Positions 45,601 to 56,137 of a DNA stretch of 64,000 nt are shown piece by piece. Position 1 is the first letter of the stretch. The number at the start of each line of letters is the position of its first letter. The translations under genes and the position numbers were made by a program. The notes beneath the pieces were generated by a model. That model saw only the letters and a program-made list of their open reading frames with translations, was not told the DNA's origin and searched no databases. This DNA comes from Metridium senile (Eukaryota > Cnidaria > Anthozoa > Actiniaria > Metridiidae), in contig OX459103.1 in the NCBI GenBank assembly GCA_949775045.1, positions 4,232,502 through 4,296,501 of the forward strand, read 5' to 3'.

Positions 45601-48600
45601 CATTATCATAATTGGAATCATCATCATCATAATCAATATCATCAACACCCTCATAATCAATATCATCATGACCATCATAATCAATCATCATCATCATAAT
45701 CAATATCATCAACACCCTCATAATTAATATCATCATGACCATCATAATCAATCATCATCATCATAATCAATATCATCAACACCCTCATAATTAATATCAT
45801 CATGACCATCATAATCAATCATCATCATCATAATCAATATCATCAACACCCTCATAATTAATATCATCATGACCATCATAATCAATCATCATCATCATAA
45901 TCAATATCATCAACACCCTCATAATTAATATCATCATCACCATCATAATCAATCATCATCATCATAATCAATATCATCAACACCCTCATAATTAATATCA
46001 TCATCACCATCATAATCAATCATCATCATCATAATCAATATCATCAACACCCTCATAATTAATATCATCATCACCATCATAATCAATCATCATCATCATA
46101 ATCATCATCATAATGTAAACATCATCATCATAATCAATCATCATCATCATAATCATCATAATGTAAACATCATCATCATCATCATAATGTCATCATCATC
46201 ATCATAATGTTATCATCATTATCACCATTCATCATCCATAATTCATAATCATCATTAAGCCTTATTTGATAAGTACCACAGCAAAAACAAACCTGGTTAT
46301 TTTCATTGAGTTCCCCTTCAAGAATCATAATGTTCTCCCGCGCTTGAGTAAGTTCTCCATTAATGGTTAGCACTCGTTGATGCAAAGATATTTTTTCTTG
46401 TGTCAGAATGATGTTCTGCTGATATATTAGCTAAAAAAAAACAAAGTTTGATCTCATTACAGTAATAATCTTATTTTAACTGGATATATAGTTAACAAGA
46501 AAAATACCAAATTATTGACAGATATGTACAAATAGAACATGCTTTTCCATGCTCTGTTTAGTTATAAAGCACAAATGAAAGTGACAAGAGCACAAAGAAG
46601 TAATGGAGAAGCTTAATTGAGCTGCAAGCAAGTGCTTCTCCTCATTTCTTGAGTGCTCTCTTAGACAATTCAACAGGTATAGTTGTGAAATACATATTTG
46701 GCTGCCATCACTAGAGACCTTTAGATTCAGGAATGACTATGAGTACAAGTTTTTTGTGTGCACACTATCTTAGCTGTCATAGACGTGCTTGCACAAATTC
46801 AAAATTTAGATTTGAAAACAATAAAAGGATATAATTATTTCACCATATCACCTTTTTTTCATTCTTTTCTCAGTCAAAAAATAACATTTGAAATGCCTGC
46901 TTGTCATATTAAAGAAGAAAGAAAGGCCAATGAAGGAAATTGTATTGAGCAGACTGTTTTTGACATATATATGTACAAACATTTCTGGATGAAACACCAT
47001 CTCTACAGTACGAATTTTGCAGTCCAAGTGACGACAACATGTTTTTCAAACAAGCATGACATTAAATCAAACAAATGTTTGTAGGTTGGATTTTGATTCA
47101 TAATAGTAGTTGTTGATCCTCAACATTTTAATTTTTAAAAAACTTCTCTTAAGCTTTCAGCCTTCGCGGCCAGCTTCATTCTCATGGTCTGATGCATGTG
47201 CACTAACAGCAAAAATGAAACTTGCACTCGTACCTGTACTCAAATCTAAAGGTCTCTAATCAAAAACCTACATGTAAATTGCATTTGATTGACAGCAACC
47301 AAACACATATTTCACATTGTCAGAAAGCTGAAAACCACAGTAAATAAAATGTGCATTTATAACAGTGAGAACTAGGCGACTTGCACTAAGAGGTCATGTG
47401 ACCCTATCTCCCTTAATCAAATCATAAAATTAATGGAAAGAACACAGTGATATTAGTAAAAGTGCAAAGTTTCAGCTTAAAATACAAAATAGAGGAGAAT
47501 TTGCAGTAAATATGAGTGTGAGTAATTTCTTAAGATTTGTTTGAAAAAATTGTTGGTTGGATGCAATTACAAGCTCGTGCCATGCATGCAGCCAATTAAG
47601 GCATTATTACTGCCATTTCTCCTGTAGGAGTAGTGAGTGTGCGTCTAATTCTCCCCAATTAAAGGGACACTTGTGTCTGGCTAGAAGAAGCTGAAAAGTG
47701 ATATTTGTTTTGTTTTGAAAATTTGCTTGGACAACAAACTGTCGTTAAAATACCAACCTCAAATGCTTGTATATTCATAGGAACGTGACAAATTGCACAC
47801 ACAGGTTGGCATACATGGGGCTACATGAAATGAAAAGATAAGATATAAAAAACATCAGGTCATCTACTTTTTACACAGATTACAATTATTTTTGTATTTG
47901 CATTTAATTACCAACCAATCAACCAATCAACCATCACATTCTTTTTGTTTTGTTTTAAATGTATAGCCTAATTTTGTAAATCCTTTTTATCCCTGATGAT
48001 ACGCTAAAAGCCAAAAAGCTTGGATACATAAACAAGAACCAATTACATGGAAGAAGCTAAGTTTATATTTAAATAATGCTACCCAAGTGCCACAACATTC
48101 TTAATTTCAGGTATATATATACCAGTAATTGTTTAATGTGTATGATTGTTATATACTAGTAGCTAATCATTTTGACTATATAACAAGCATTCTCATTGGT
48201 TGATAGATGCTCACATGATACTAGTTAAATCTAACTGTATCCCGACCGGGATACAAGTGCCCAGCGCACATGAAAAAATTCAAATTTTCTAAATTGACTT
48301 GTCTAAAATGATTAGCTATATAACAAAACGCTTAATGACTGATCCCTCGGGAAACCTGTTACCCAATAAAGATCATTATTATTATTATTATTGTTAAACC
48401 AGTTAGTTTTGTTTCCCGAGAATCTCAATGTTTCCCAAGGCTCCGGAAGAGGGAAACATTTAGATTTTCGGGAAACAAAACTGTTTCCCTCGGGACCAGT
48501 CATTAAGTGTATATTGTTATATACCAACTGTCAAAGTTCATTTTTCTCACACTTTGATTGGTCGAGAGGGTATCACGTGAACAAATTTGGATTTGCAATA

Positions 48601-51600
48601 TGTTATTTACCAGGAAATAACAAACTGGAAGTTTATGAAGGTCATGTTAAGAATAGAAATCTCTAGTCATGGCTATGTTTTTATTGTTCATTGACAGTTA
48701 TATATAGGTATATAACATAACACTTATAGACTGAAACCTTGGGTAAAACAGTATGTTTTGTGGTCCATCGACCGCTAATGTTTCCCTTGGCAGGGTCTTG
48801 GGACCACAAAACATACTGTTTTCCTCGGTCCCAGTCAATAAGTGATAAGTATATGCATGTGTACCAATCACAGGGGATCTAAAAAAAATAGTTGATTACA
48901 TATATAGGTTGTGGATAGCAAAAAGACAGCAATAACATTCCTTATGAAGTAATAGTGCTAACATACACACAGTCAAGAACACATACACAGACAAAAATAT
49001 ATATTATAATTATAACTTAAAGTAAAGTAAAAAAAAAAGTAAAGTAAAGTAACCTTAACCCTTTGACTACTGGGCTTTTTTGACATTTTTGAGCGATTTT
49101 CTGGATATAAACGATCTGTAGGATTTCTTGACTCCATATTTGGCTTTACCATGGAAAGTGCTGCTGTTTTGTAATCTCATGGGCTCAAGTTCTCAGGCCA
49201 CATGACTTTAAGATGGTTTCGAAGCATCGTTGGATATTTACACTGGCTCAAAGTTGGCTTAAATCAGAATTTCGTTAATTTTAGGGTCATATTGTGTAGT
49301 TCCAGAAAATATCCATACCCCCCCCCCCCCCCCCCCCCCATGGAGGGTTTTTTATTTTTAGACCCCCCTACCCCCTGGAATTTCCATTCCAGAGGGTCTT
49401 CAAAAGACCCCCTACCCCCTGGAATTTCCATAATTTTCTCACTTGCTTTAATACCCCCTGGAAAACCTCAAATTCATACCTAAAACGCTTTTTATGTCTA
49501 TAATTCGCGGACAAAGGCGTTAATTAATGGCACAATTTTTGTTGTTATTACGCAGCCACAAAAAAGTAAAAAACATTTGATTTTCGGCTTCTGATTTTGT
49601 AAGTTACTGTGCATGATTATTTTCTTGGAAGTACCAACCAGTTTGAAGATAAATCTTGCAAATTTAGCCAGTTTATTTTTGAAAATATCGTGAAAAGCGT
49701 CCTGGCGCCGCCGCCGTGAGTCCGTCGAAGGCCATTTCACACAAGCACAGTTTATGTGTCACAAACTTACATCAGAGATCGCGATTTATAGCAAAAAACG
49801 GTTAAATACTTTCAGAATATGTTTTTGCCTTTTTTAACAGTTAAAATGTCATGCTTTTACAGTGCTTTTGGATCCTTTTGCTAGCTAAACAACACTACAC
49901 TGGTCGTTGATAAGCGTTACATGACATTTGACACGTGAACGGTAAGGCGCAATTAGAGGGACTGGGAACGACTTGGCCGCCATTTTGTCTCGCTCGAAGC
50001 AAGAAATGCAACTTAGAGAGACAAAGTGTTGAAATAAATGCCTGGAAAATCTTGGAAGCTATACAACAAGCAATTTCAGATGCACTTTAATAGCAAGAGT
50101 ATTTCTTTAGTTTAGTTTCCTGCTACCGATAGCGAATTACGGTACTATACGTATCTCTTGTAACCTTCTGGAAAAATACGTTTTTATACCCCCCCTCTCC
50201 CTCGGAAATTTTCCACTTTTAGACCCCCCTACCCCTCGGAATTTCCGTGACCCTCCGTGGGGGGGGGGGGGGGGGGGGGGTATGGATATTTTCTGGAACT
50301 ACACATTTTGCCTTTAGTCACTACTGGAAGAGCATCATTAAGCTTCAAGGTAGCAAAGAGCTCACTTTCTGGAAGAAAGCAGCGAGGAATCTCACTTTGT
50401 CAGCAAAAAAACGATTGATGTTTGGTTCATTCGGTTTTGGCGGGCTTAGAACAAAGTTAGGTTTGGAGTTTGACTAAAGGCAATATCTCGGACCTGCCGC
50501 AGCTATTTATCCACGTTGTGATGATAGAGGAACACAACAAAATTTTGGCAGAAAACCAAGGTGACCCTAGACTTATAAAAAAATTATAAAAGGACGGTGG
50601 GAGGTACTCCATGTGCAAAATTGTCATGGTTACCCACAATGCTTTGCAGTCGTAAATACTTGAAAACACGTGCGTATTAAAATGGCTGTAATCAAACGAC
50701 TGCAGCTCAGTTCGTGAAGTGAAAAAAAGTGAAAAAACTTGCCAAAGCTATAGCACAAGGACTGAATTTTGTTGTGAAAACGGCCTTTTCGTCTAAAAAC
50801 GAATCCAAGGTCAAAAAAGTGTGATTTTCACTTGAAAAATAAGGCAAAAACGGTCATTTTTGACTTTCCTAAAGTTCATATGGAATTTTTGTGCTAAAAT
50901 TGCTTGTTTCTTGTGACTGACATGCTATGAAAATTTGAAAAACTTCCTAGTACTTACTAACATTCAAATGGTTGGGCAAATTTGGCTTGTTTAAAAAAGT
51001 TAGAATTTTTCAAAGCAAGGTTGTTTTTTGTTGATCCATTGATTGGGCTTTCATACTCACTATATATTGTTTTTGTACTACGCCGTTTTGACGCCATTCT
51101 GGTCGTCTTCTTCAGGTACTCTCGTTTTTGGTGTTATTGTGACTTCCAATAATCGACGTCTGCATGAATATTCAATAACTTTTTTCTATTTTTCTGTGTT
51201 TTGACGCTCTCAAGAGACTCTAGGAAAAAAGTTATTGAATATTCATGCAGACGTCGATTATTGGAAGTCACTTATCAAAACAATAACACCAAAAACGAGA
51301 GTACCTGAAGAAGACGACCAGAATGGCGTCGAAACGGCGTAGTACAAAAACAGTATATAGTGAGTATGAAAGCCCAATCAATGGATCAACAAACAATGAC
51401 CAACTCACAGAGAAGAGTTTCAGATCAACAATTAGGTTGTTTTTTTTTACGGGCAGTTTCAGGCGCCGTAGGAGTCAAAGGGTTAATTAACGTTAGTATA
51501 ACTCCTTATATACTTACTGGAGGCATGGCAGCATAACCAGGGGGCACATGGTTAGGAACTGGCCTTCGATATCTCTGCCTTGTTCTCCTGGCACTTTGTG

Positions 51601-52192
51601 CTGAAGCAATTTCACCAACAACTCCTTGGTTATCACCATCCACATTCAGTATATGATCACCAACATTACCATCATCACCATCACTATCCTGCTCAACAGC
51701 ATTACCATTATCAACATTATCATCAACATTATCATCACCATCAACATTACCATCATCATTAACAATATTATCATTGTCATCAACATTACCATCATCATTA
51801 ACAATATTATTATCATCATCAACATTACCATCATCAACAACAATATTATCATCACCATCAACATTACCATCATCATTAACAATATTATCATCATCATCAA
51901 CATTACCATCATCATTAACAATATTATCATCATCATCAACATTACCATCATCAACAACAATATTATCAGCACCACCAACACCATTATGATCATGGTCCAC
52001 AGGATTTTGAGCTTCCAGGCCTTCATTTTGTGCACTGTTGGAAGCTACTTCTTCTTGGGAGCTGTCCAAGACTCCTGTGAGATCATTTTCTGGTCTACTT
52101 GTAGACCCCAATAAAATACCAGTCTGAACACTTGATGCCACTGCACCAGCAGTTGCACCCTTTTCCTCTTTATCAACATTTGTTCGATCCAT
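39684..52192 (-). CDS. Coiled-coil family copy C (eight phase-0 exons)
   Basis: Exons in order, each starting and ending between codons: 51518-52192 (225 codons); 47758-47820 (21, PHVCQPVCAICHVPMNIQAF); 46293-46430 (46, LIYQQNIILTQEKISLHQRV); 44975-45037 (21, ELQISNRNCAENYNLMMFFQ); 42387-42479 (31, ELTKRKKKVKQLEEEMEILK); 41470-41532 (21, MENEHTEWLHNLHMELCQTT); 40337-40489 (51, MIQENKRQIENEKLQEQN to VTEKATRE); 39684-39824 (47, ADLYALRVAQIECCLQEEVN to RQPATLE). All have AG acceptors and GT donors. Exon 1 encodes MDRTNVDKEEKGATAGAV, an Asp/Asn/Val repeat tract, then RRTRQRYRRPVPNHVPP. An acceptor (TTCTATCTTAG) upstream implies a 5' untranslated exon. The product would be at least 463 residues: acidic leader, short Cys/Pro piece, then helical coiled-coil cassettes. 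No enzyme domain, signal peptide or membrane segment. Family unknown to me; role unknown. Confidence 0.65.
39949..40152. mobile_element. MITE with TIR GCCTGTTTACACTAGCAATT
   Basis: The right end reads AAAATTGCTAGTGTAAATGGGC. The interior has GTCGCGCGACAAGGGCTGTG and a partner GGTTGCGCAACAAAATTG. Intron of gene C. Confidence 0.8.
40618..40725. repeat. Tandem GGGTTCATTTGCGGGCC repeat
   Basis: Four variants of GGGTTCATTTGCGGGCC lie in about 105 bp, within an intron of gene C. From 40780 to 40895 a SINE-like fragment follows (GTGAGTTGAGTTTGTTTGAT, GATTTTTCTCCAGGTAATCT). Confidence 0.7.
40963..41308. mobile_element. MITE with about 9-11 bp target duplication
   Basis: TIRs: left CAGGGGGGGTACTCCCTTTG, right GGCAGTACACCCCCCGG inverted, then GTCCAAGTGGTAGGGG and its inverse CCCCTACCACTTGAAC. 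The flanking GATGAAGAGCC occurs on both sides (40952-40962 and 41309-41319), a target duplication in the Mutator size range. Internal CCCTAAAAGGTAC units recur. Confidence 0.75.
41600..42120. repeat. Inverted-repeat element remnant with GTTGTCTGTACTCTTATC
   Basis: GCGTTGTCTGTACTCTTATC at 41625 and its variant CCGTTGTCTGGACTCTTATT at 42022 are related. Between them a short plus-strand ORF without recognisable domain is open. I regard it as repeat DNA inside an intron of gene C. Confidence 0.35.
42546..42703. mobile_element. Hairpin MITE
   Basis: TAATACCATGGCATTGAGGG and GAAGCCATGCTATTA are inverted, with GATATTAGTGATTAAATGTC pairing with GACGTTTAATCACTAATATC. Intron of gene C. Confidence 0.8.
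43082..44420 (-). mobile_element. 1340 bp element, copy 1
   Basis: The ends are CGTACGGAAATGTTTGACC and AAAAAGGTCCGTACGG. It has no matching flanking duplication (AATATTAT versus GTAGTTCT). On the minus strand it carries a start-like frame (MSANNEVDLNVLFHSDDKED, then GFGPDEIQEAFQQYLG) that meets a GTGAGT sequence, and beyond it an acidic run (SEEDSDEDEENTDDT). The other half holds about three tandem units of 135 bp with TTAGGCTCGTTAGCTCAGAG. The inverted partner is 53579-54918. No transposase seen; non-autonomous. Confidence 0.75.
44661..44905. repeat. Dispersed repeat, direct copy of 50557-50815
   Basis: GGTGACCCTAGACTTATAA, ATGCTTTGCAGTCGTAAATA and AACTTGCCAAAGCTATAGCA are shared at the same spacing in both copies, with many substitutions. 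No gene. Confidence 0.75.
45192..45452 (+). pseudogene. Unidentified conserved-looking ORF fragment
   Basis: An open frame of 86 codons without a start Met reads YNDLRKGIKNLLYKGCKVTQ, INIVFDFLGGYHIKLEKELH, HIIGNKKQTDYLIKKCQKWL and VSQNNQIVKSFYAYTH before TAA. Its composition is unlike neighbouring intron DNA and it looks like part of a mobile-element protein, but I cannot name the family. It is antisense to gene C, inside its intron. Confidence 0.4.
45600..46235. repeat. Minisatellite, about 66 bp unit of (CATCAT/AATCAA)
   Basis: The unit CATCATCATCATAATCAATA, TCATCAACACCCTCATAATT, AATATCATCATGACCATCAT recurs about seven times and dissolves into plain (CAT/AAT)n toward 46235. It lies between exons 44975-45037 and 46293-46430 of gene C. 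ORFs across it are artefacts of the repeat. Confidence 0.85.
46712..47258. mobile_element. 547 bp TIR element
   Basis: Ends TAGAGACCTTTAGATTCAG and CAAATCTAAAGGTCTCTA are inverted. A plus-strand ORF of 108 codons inside (MHTILAVIDVLAQIQNLDLK) has no domain I recognise. Confidence 0.65.
48331..48507. mobile_element. Hairpin MITE, CTTAATGACTGATCCCTCGG family
   Basis: CTTAATGACTGATCCCTCGG and CTCGGGACCAGTCATTAAG are inverted, with GGGAAAC and GTTTCCC blocks inside. A relative (about 48727-48853) reads ACTTATAGACTGAAACCTTG to GGTCCCAGTCAATAAGTG. Confidence 0.75.
49294..50304. mobile_element. 1.0 kb TIR element with 22 bp C and G tracts
   Basis: The 24 bp terminal repeat GTGTAGTTCCAGAAAATATC-CATA continues directly into 22 C residues (49318-49339). 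The right end mirrors it with 22 G residues (50259-50280). Just inside, ATGGAGGGTTTT and AGACCCCCCTACCCC recur on both sides. No ORF with a recognisable domain. Confidence 0.8.
50557..50815. repeat. Dispersed repeat, direct copy of 44661-44905
   Basis: Same order of blocks as the other copy (GTGACCCTAGACTTATAA, GCTTTGCAGTCGTAAATACT, AAGCTATAGCACAAGGACT). Diverged. Confidence 0.75.
51030..51390. mobile_element. Long perfect-arm hairpin MITE
   Basis: Arms of about 165 bp run from GTTGATCCATTGATTGGGCT through TACTACGCCGTTTTGACGCC to ATTATTGGAAGTCAC-type sequence and are mirrored on the right. The loop has CTGTGTTTTGACGCTCTCAA. It lies downstream of the donor of exon 1 of gene C, within intron 1. 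Confidence 0.85.
51690..51990 (-). repeat. Coding minisatellite: 39 bp / 13 residue acidic repeat
   Basis: Within exon 1 of gene C the protein repeats units like DDGNVDDDDNIVN about seven times, with D/N/V substitutions at fixed positions. The DNA unit is built from CATCATCATCAACATTACCA and TCATCATTAACAATATTA. Units stay in frame, so copy number can change without breaking the gene. Confidence 0.85.
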
Positions 52193-52428
52193 GATGCCGA
52201 ATAAAGTCTAAGATAGAATAAGAAAGAAATATTTAGCTTAAGGTTACAGTCCACCTTAACAGAGTGTTTTCAATTAAAAATTGTAACTTATATTAAGTGA
52301 ATCATTTTACTTTAAAGATAAACATGCCTATAGATCACTTTGACTAAAGTGAAATCCTGGTGGTATCAGCTTTACCTCACAATTATAAAAACTAAACTTG
52401 ATCTAAGCTCTGCCCCAAGCTCTACCCC
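52193..52428. promoter_or_regulatory. Upstream region of gene C exon 1
   Basis: TTCTATCTTAG just upstream of the start codon looks like an acceptor, so transcription probably begins further upstream. I see no clear TATA or initiator here. Confidence 0.3.
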
Positions 52429-52810
52429 ATTACAGTGCGAATTGAAAAACCGTGGGCACCCAGAAATATTTTAGAAATTGTTTATTGTTCGTTGGACCTC
52501 ACAAACAACTCTAACTACAAAAGATTTATCATACTACACATCAGTCAAACTTCTTGCGGTGATATAGTTGTTTCTGAGTTGTTCAATGAACAAAAAACAA
52601 TTTCTAAAATACCAACCAAATAATATTTTATGTGTACTTGTTAACTACCCTGGTGATGGCCAAGATGTCTGAAAGCTTGATATCTATTTCATAATAAATC
52701 ATAACGCAGAAAAAACGTTTACTTCAATTTTTATGACTGCGTGCAAACAAATATTGGATTTCTAAAATATTTTTGGATGCCCATGGTATTTAATTGATTT
52801 GCACTGTAAT
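52429..52810. mobile_element. 382 bp TIR element
   Basis: ATTACAGTGCGAATTG and TTGATTTGCACTGTAAT are inverted ends. Next inward, GTGGGCACCCAGAAATATTT pairs with AAATATTTTTGGATGCCCA. Confidence 0.8.
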
Positions 52811-52892
52811 GACTGGCTACTTTTGAACACTCGATTTGAGCCCCTAAAAAGTACATTTTACAGTGTATTAGTAGGAGATTTTGTTTGACTGT

Positions 52893-53154
52893 ATACACCT
52901 ATTTCAATTAACCTTGTCCATCTGGAATGGTTGATCTGAGACCTATAGGAATTGTGGGAGCTCGTTAAACTGCAAATACACTATTATAATCACGCTTGAA
53001 TATTAATGTCTACTTCTGAAATACTGTTATCTGTAATTCAGCACCATTCAAGTGTGATTAAAACAATGTATTTGAAATTTAATGAACTCCCACAATTCCT
53101 ATCGGTCTCAGATCAACCATTCCAGATGGACAACGTTAATTGAAATAGGTGTAT
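52893..53154. mobile_element. Hairpin MITE
   Basis: TACACCTATTTCAATTAAC and its inverse TTAATTGAAATAGGTGTA enclose arms with GGAATGGTTGATCTGAGACC and AGGAATTGTGGGAG. Confidence 0.8.
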
Positions 53155-53578
53155 TTCTTTGTCTGTTATCAAACATTTCCATGTTATATTGTTGAATTCT
53201 TTTCTTCTTTTCTTTAATTGTAAATTTGTTGTGTATGTATGTGTTAGTTATTGACAACAATAAAAAAAAAATAATAATAAATAAATAAAAATATTGTTGA
53301 ATAATTCACTAATTTGTGCTTTTTTAATATGAAAAGAACTAATTTCTTATGAGTAGTGTTTCTTTCATATCACTTCCATTGGCACGATTATTGCTTTAAG
53401 ATCTCGCACAAAGATATCCATGAAATGCTTTAATTATCTCTAAAATAAGCTCGGACCCATTTTTTAAAACGAGCTTGGGACATCCCATTTTCTTTTCATA
53501 TTTGGAATCAGCATTAAATTGAAAATTAAAAGATTGTAGTTGAAAGAAATTGAAACATTTTTTTCCAAAAGCAGCCAC

Positions 53579-54918
53579 CCGTACGGACCTTTTTAGCCTG
53601 ACAGAGACAAAACACAGCCTTAATCTGGCCTGAACACCGTTCTGATGGCAGAACGTGAGCCGAACATGAACCTGACAAAATCCAATTCAGGTTCTGAGCT
53701 AACGAGCCTAACACATTATGGCTGATGTTACGGTCCTGATCAGTCGGACAACACTCTAACACGAACCTAACACAAGCCTAACACCAATATAAAATCCGAA
53801 TCAGGCTCTGAGCTAACGAGCCTAACACATTATGGCTGCATGTTACCGTCCTGAACAGTCGGACAACACTCTAACACGAACCTAACACAAGCCTAACACC
53901 AATATAAAATCCGAATCAGGCTCTGAGCTAACGAGCCTAACATATTATGGCTGCATGTTACGGTCCTGAACAGACGGACAACACTCTAACACGGACCTAA
54001 CACAAGCCAACACCGATATAAAATCCGAATTAACACTTGTGAAACTAGTATCTAATTAGCGTGTGAAACCAAAGTTTTTTCTTTATACGCATAAATTATC
54101 GTTGATAAATTGTCGTGTGAACACGTTTTTAACCAATCATTTTTCTGATTTTTTTCACGTGATAGAAGTCACGCTAGACCGATTTTAAAATTACGACTAT
54201 TGCGAGAACCTCAATGGCGTCGTTCACACGGTATAAGTTAGCTTTTGTGAGCTCTTTAGTCAACATTTTGCAATAATTTAAGCAAGGAAATTGCAAAACA
54301 ATCTTGTTGGTTTGTATAATAGTAGGTGAGTTTTGTAATAAAGTCATTTAAAACAAACTATTAACGTGAATTTGTTCTTAAAGTTTTAAATATGTCCGCT
54401 AACAATGAGGTTGATTTAAATGTACTTTTTCACTCTGATGACAAAGAAGATTTCGAAGGTTTTGGTCCTGATGAGATCCAAGAAGCTTTTCAGCAGTATT
54501 TAGGGTGAGTGAGTGAAGAAGACAGCGATGAAGATGAGGAAAACACCGATGATACTGCTTGCGAAGTGGGCACCGAATTCGAGGACGAAGGCAAGCATGG
54601 AAACCAACAATATATATATGTAGGAGCAAATTACCGCCTGAATCAGGCCTGACTACAGCCTGATTATTCGCGATGATTGACAGTGCTATTTCAATGCTCT
54701 TGTCATGCTCTTGTCACGCTTCGTTCGCTTTTTGCAACGCTTTAAATGTTAGGCCCTTGTTATGCTCTTTTTCGCTCTATTTCATGCTGTGTTCATGCTC
54801 TTTTTTGCTCTTGTTAGGTTCTCTGACTTTCGCTCTTGTTTGGTGGTTGTTAGTTTCGTGTTCGGCTGATTTGTCCGGCCATTGTTAGGCTCGTGTCCGG
54901 TCAAACATTTCCGTACGG
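53579..54918 (+). mobile_element. 1340 bp element, copy 2 (inverted)
   Basis: Same length as copy 1 and, over every stretch I compared, the same sequence in reverse. It is flanked by an 8 bp near-duplication, GCAGCCAC at 53571-53578 and GCAGTCAC at 54919-54926, so CCGTACGGA is probably the true terminus and this copy arrived by transposition. An 8 bp duplication fits hAT-like elements among others. In this orientation the start-like frame begins ATGTCCGCTAACAATGAGG near 54392 and is in the open up to GTGAGTGAG. Confidence 0.8.
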
Positions 54919-54926
54919 GCAGTCAC

Positions 54927-56137
54927 CTCAAATTTCACATTCAAAATCGAAGTTATATTCGCGTTTTAAACCTCCAGTGTAGCGTTAATTAGTTAATTAT
55001 GTCCTTTTTCTTCTTGTACAAAAACTGAGCATTGTATATTCACGTTTTTCTAAAACCAACTGTATTAGTAACTAGACGCATAACTTCGTGAACTCGGGCT
55101 TCATTACGATTATTTAATCATTTTCTTGGATTAGCTTGAGATGATTTGAAGCGAAAAAAAATTATTTTTTTGGTCGTCCTCCTTTTCTGTTTGGTCTGTT
55201 CCTTCAGTCTGTGATCTGCTTGCCTGTCCTGCTTTTACCTGGATATCGATGTTCGGTTCGTGCAGTGATACATGCGAGCTCAAAGACAGTGTCTAAGAAA
55301 CAGTGTTATTAAAGTTGTTCTTGAAAAATAAACGCCAGAAAAAGCAAGATAGATAGTCACTAAAGCCATTGGTGTTATATTTGAGGCGATTTAGGCTGTT
55401 GGATGTAGTTTTCAAAGAGCATTAGCTAAATTATTCTGGATGCTTATAATTGATGTGAAATTCATAGTTGAAATGTGAAGTAGTACTGAGTTTGTGAGCA
55501 ATGAACATGAAGGGAGTTCATCCGTCTGATTAAAAAGTGATTAAAATAAAGATATATAAAAAATCAATATAGTGACAACTAGGGTGGATAGGAAACCTAA
55601 AAATATTCATTATTTTTGTGCCAAACTTTGTCAGTACAGTTATTTTAATGTCAACTGGGCTAGGTAGTGCCCCTTTACACAATTCTAACTATATAATAAA
55701 GAACCATTAAAGTTAAGTTTTAAAATCGATTATATTAAAGAACTGAAACATTTGAAATTTGTCTACAATATATTTGTACACGCATTTAGAATCCAAACAA
55801 TAACGATGATAGCATTGGTATCAGTACTAAATAGAACTAATACAACAATAGAAAGTTACACTTTTCAAACCTGAAAATATAATCTAATCTAATGTAATCT
55901 ATAATTAAGAAATGATCATAGTTTTCAAAACTGCAAATGTCTTTGTTTCACATTGTACACAAGAACGCCATGGAAATATTGGGAATTATGATAGCAATTG
56001 TCTAATAGATTATAAAGACATGTTTAGTGTGAACAGAAAGAATTTGGTTATAAAATAATACTAAAGTGCATTTAGTCAAACCATTGAATAGTTAGATATT
56101 TAGTTTGCCGTAAAGCTAGGCGATTGTTTTTTTTGTA
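54927..56137. other. Intergenic DNA
   Basis: AT-rich, no gene or notable repeat recognised. Confidence 0.4.

Noticed and set aside
45500..46385. Asp/Met-rich ORFs over the CATCAT array
   Set aside because: Products of a simple repeat. Only the segment 46293-46385 is real, as part of a coiled-coil exon of gene C.
46758..47084. 108-codon plus-strand ORF
   Set aside because: Lies fully inside a TIR element, AT-rich codons, no motif. Not supportable as a gene.
51626..52114. 162-codon Ile/Asn-rich ORF on the plus strand, and a 129-codon Met/Leu-rich ORF on the minus strand
   Set aside because: Both are other frames of the CAT/AAT-type minisatellite in exon 1 of gene C; only the Asp-rich frame has a start, splice donor and paralogues.
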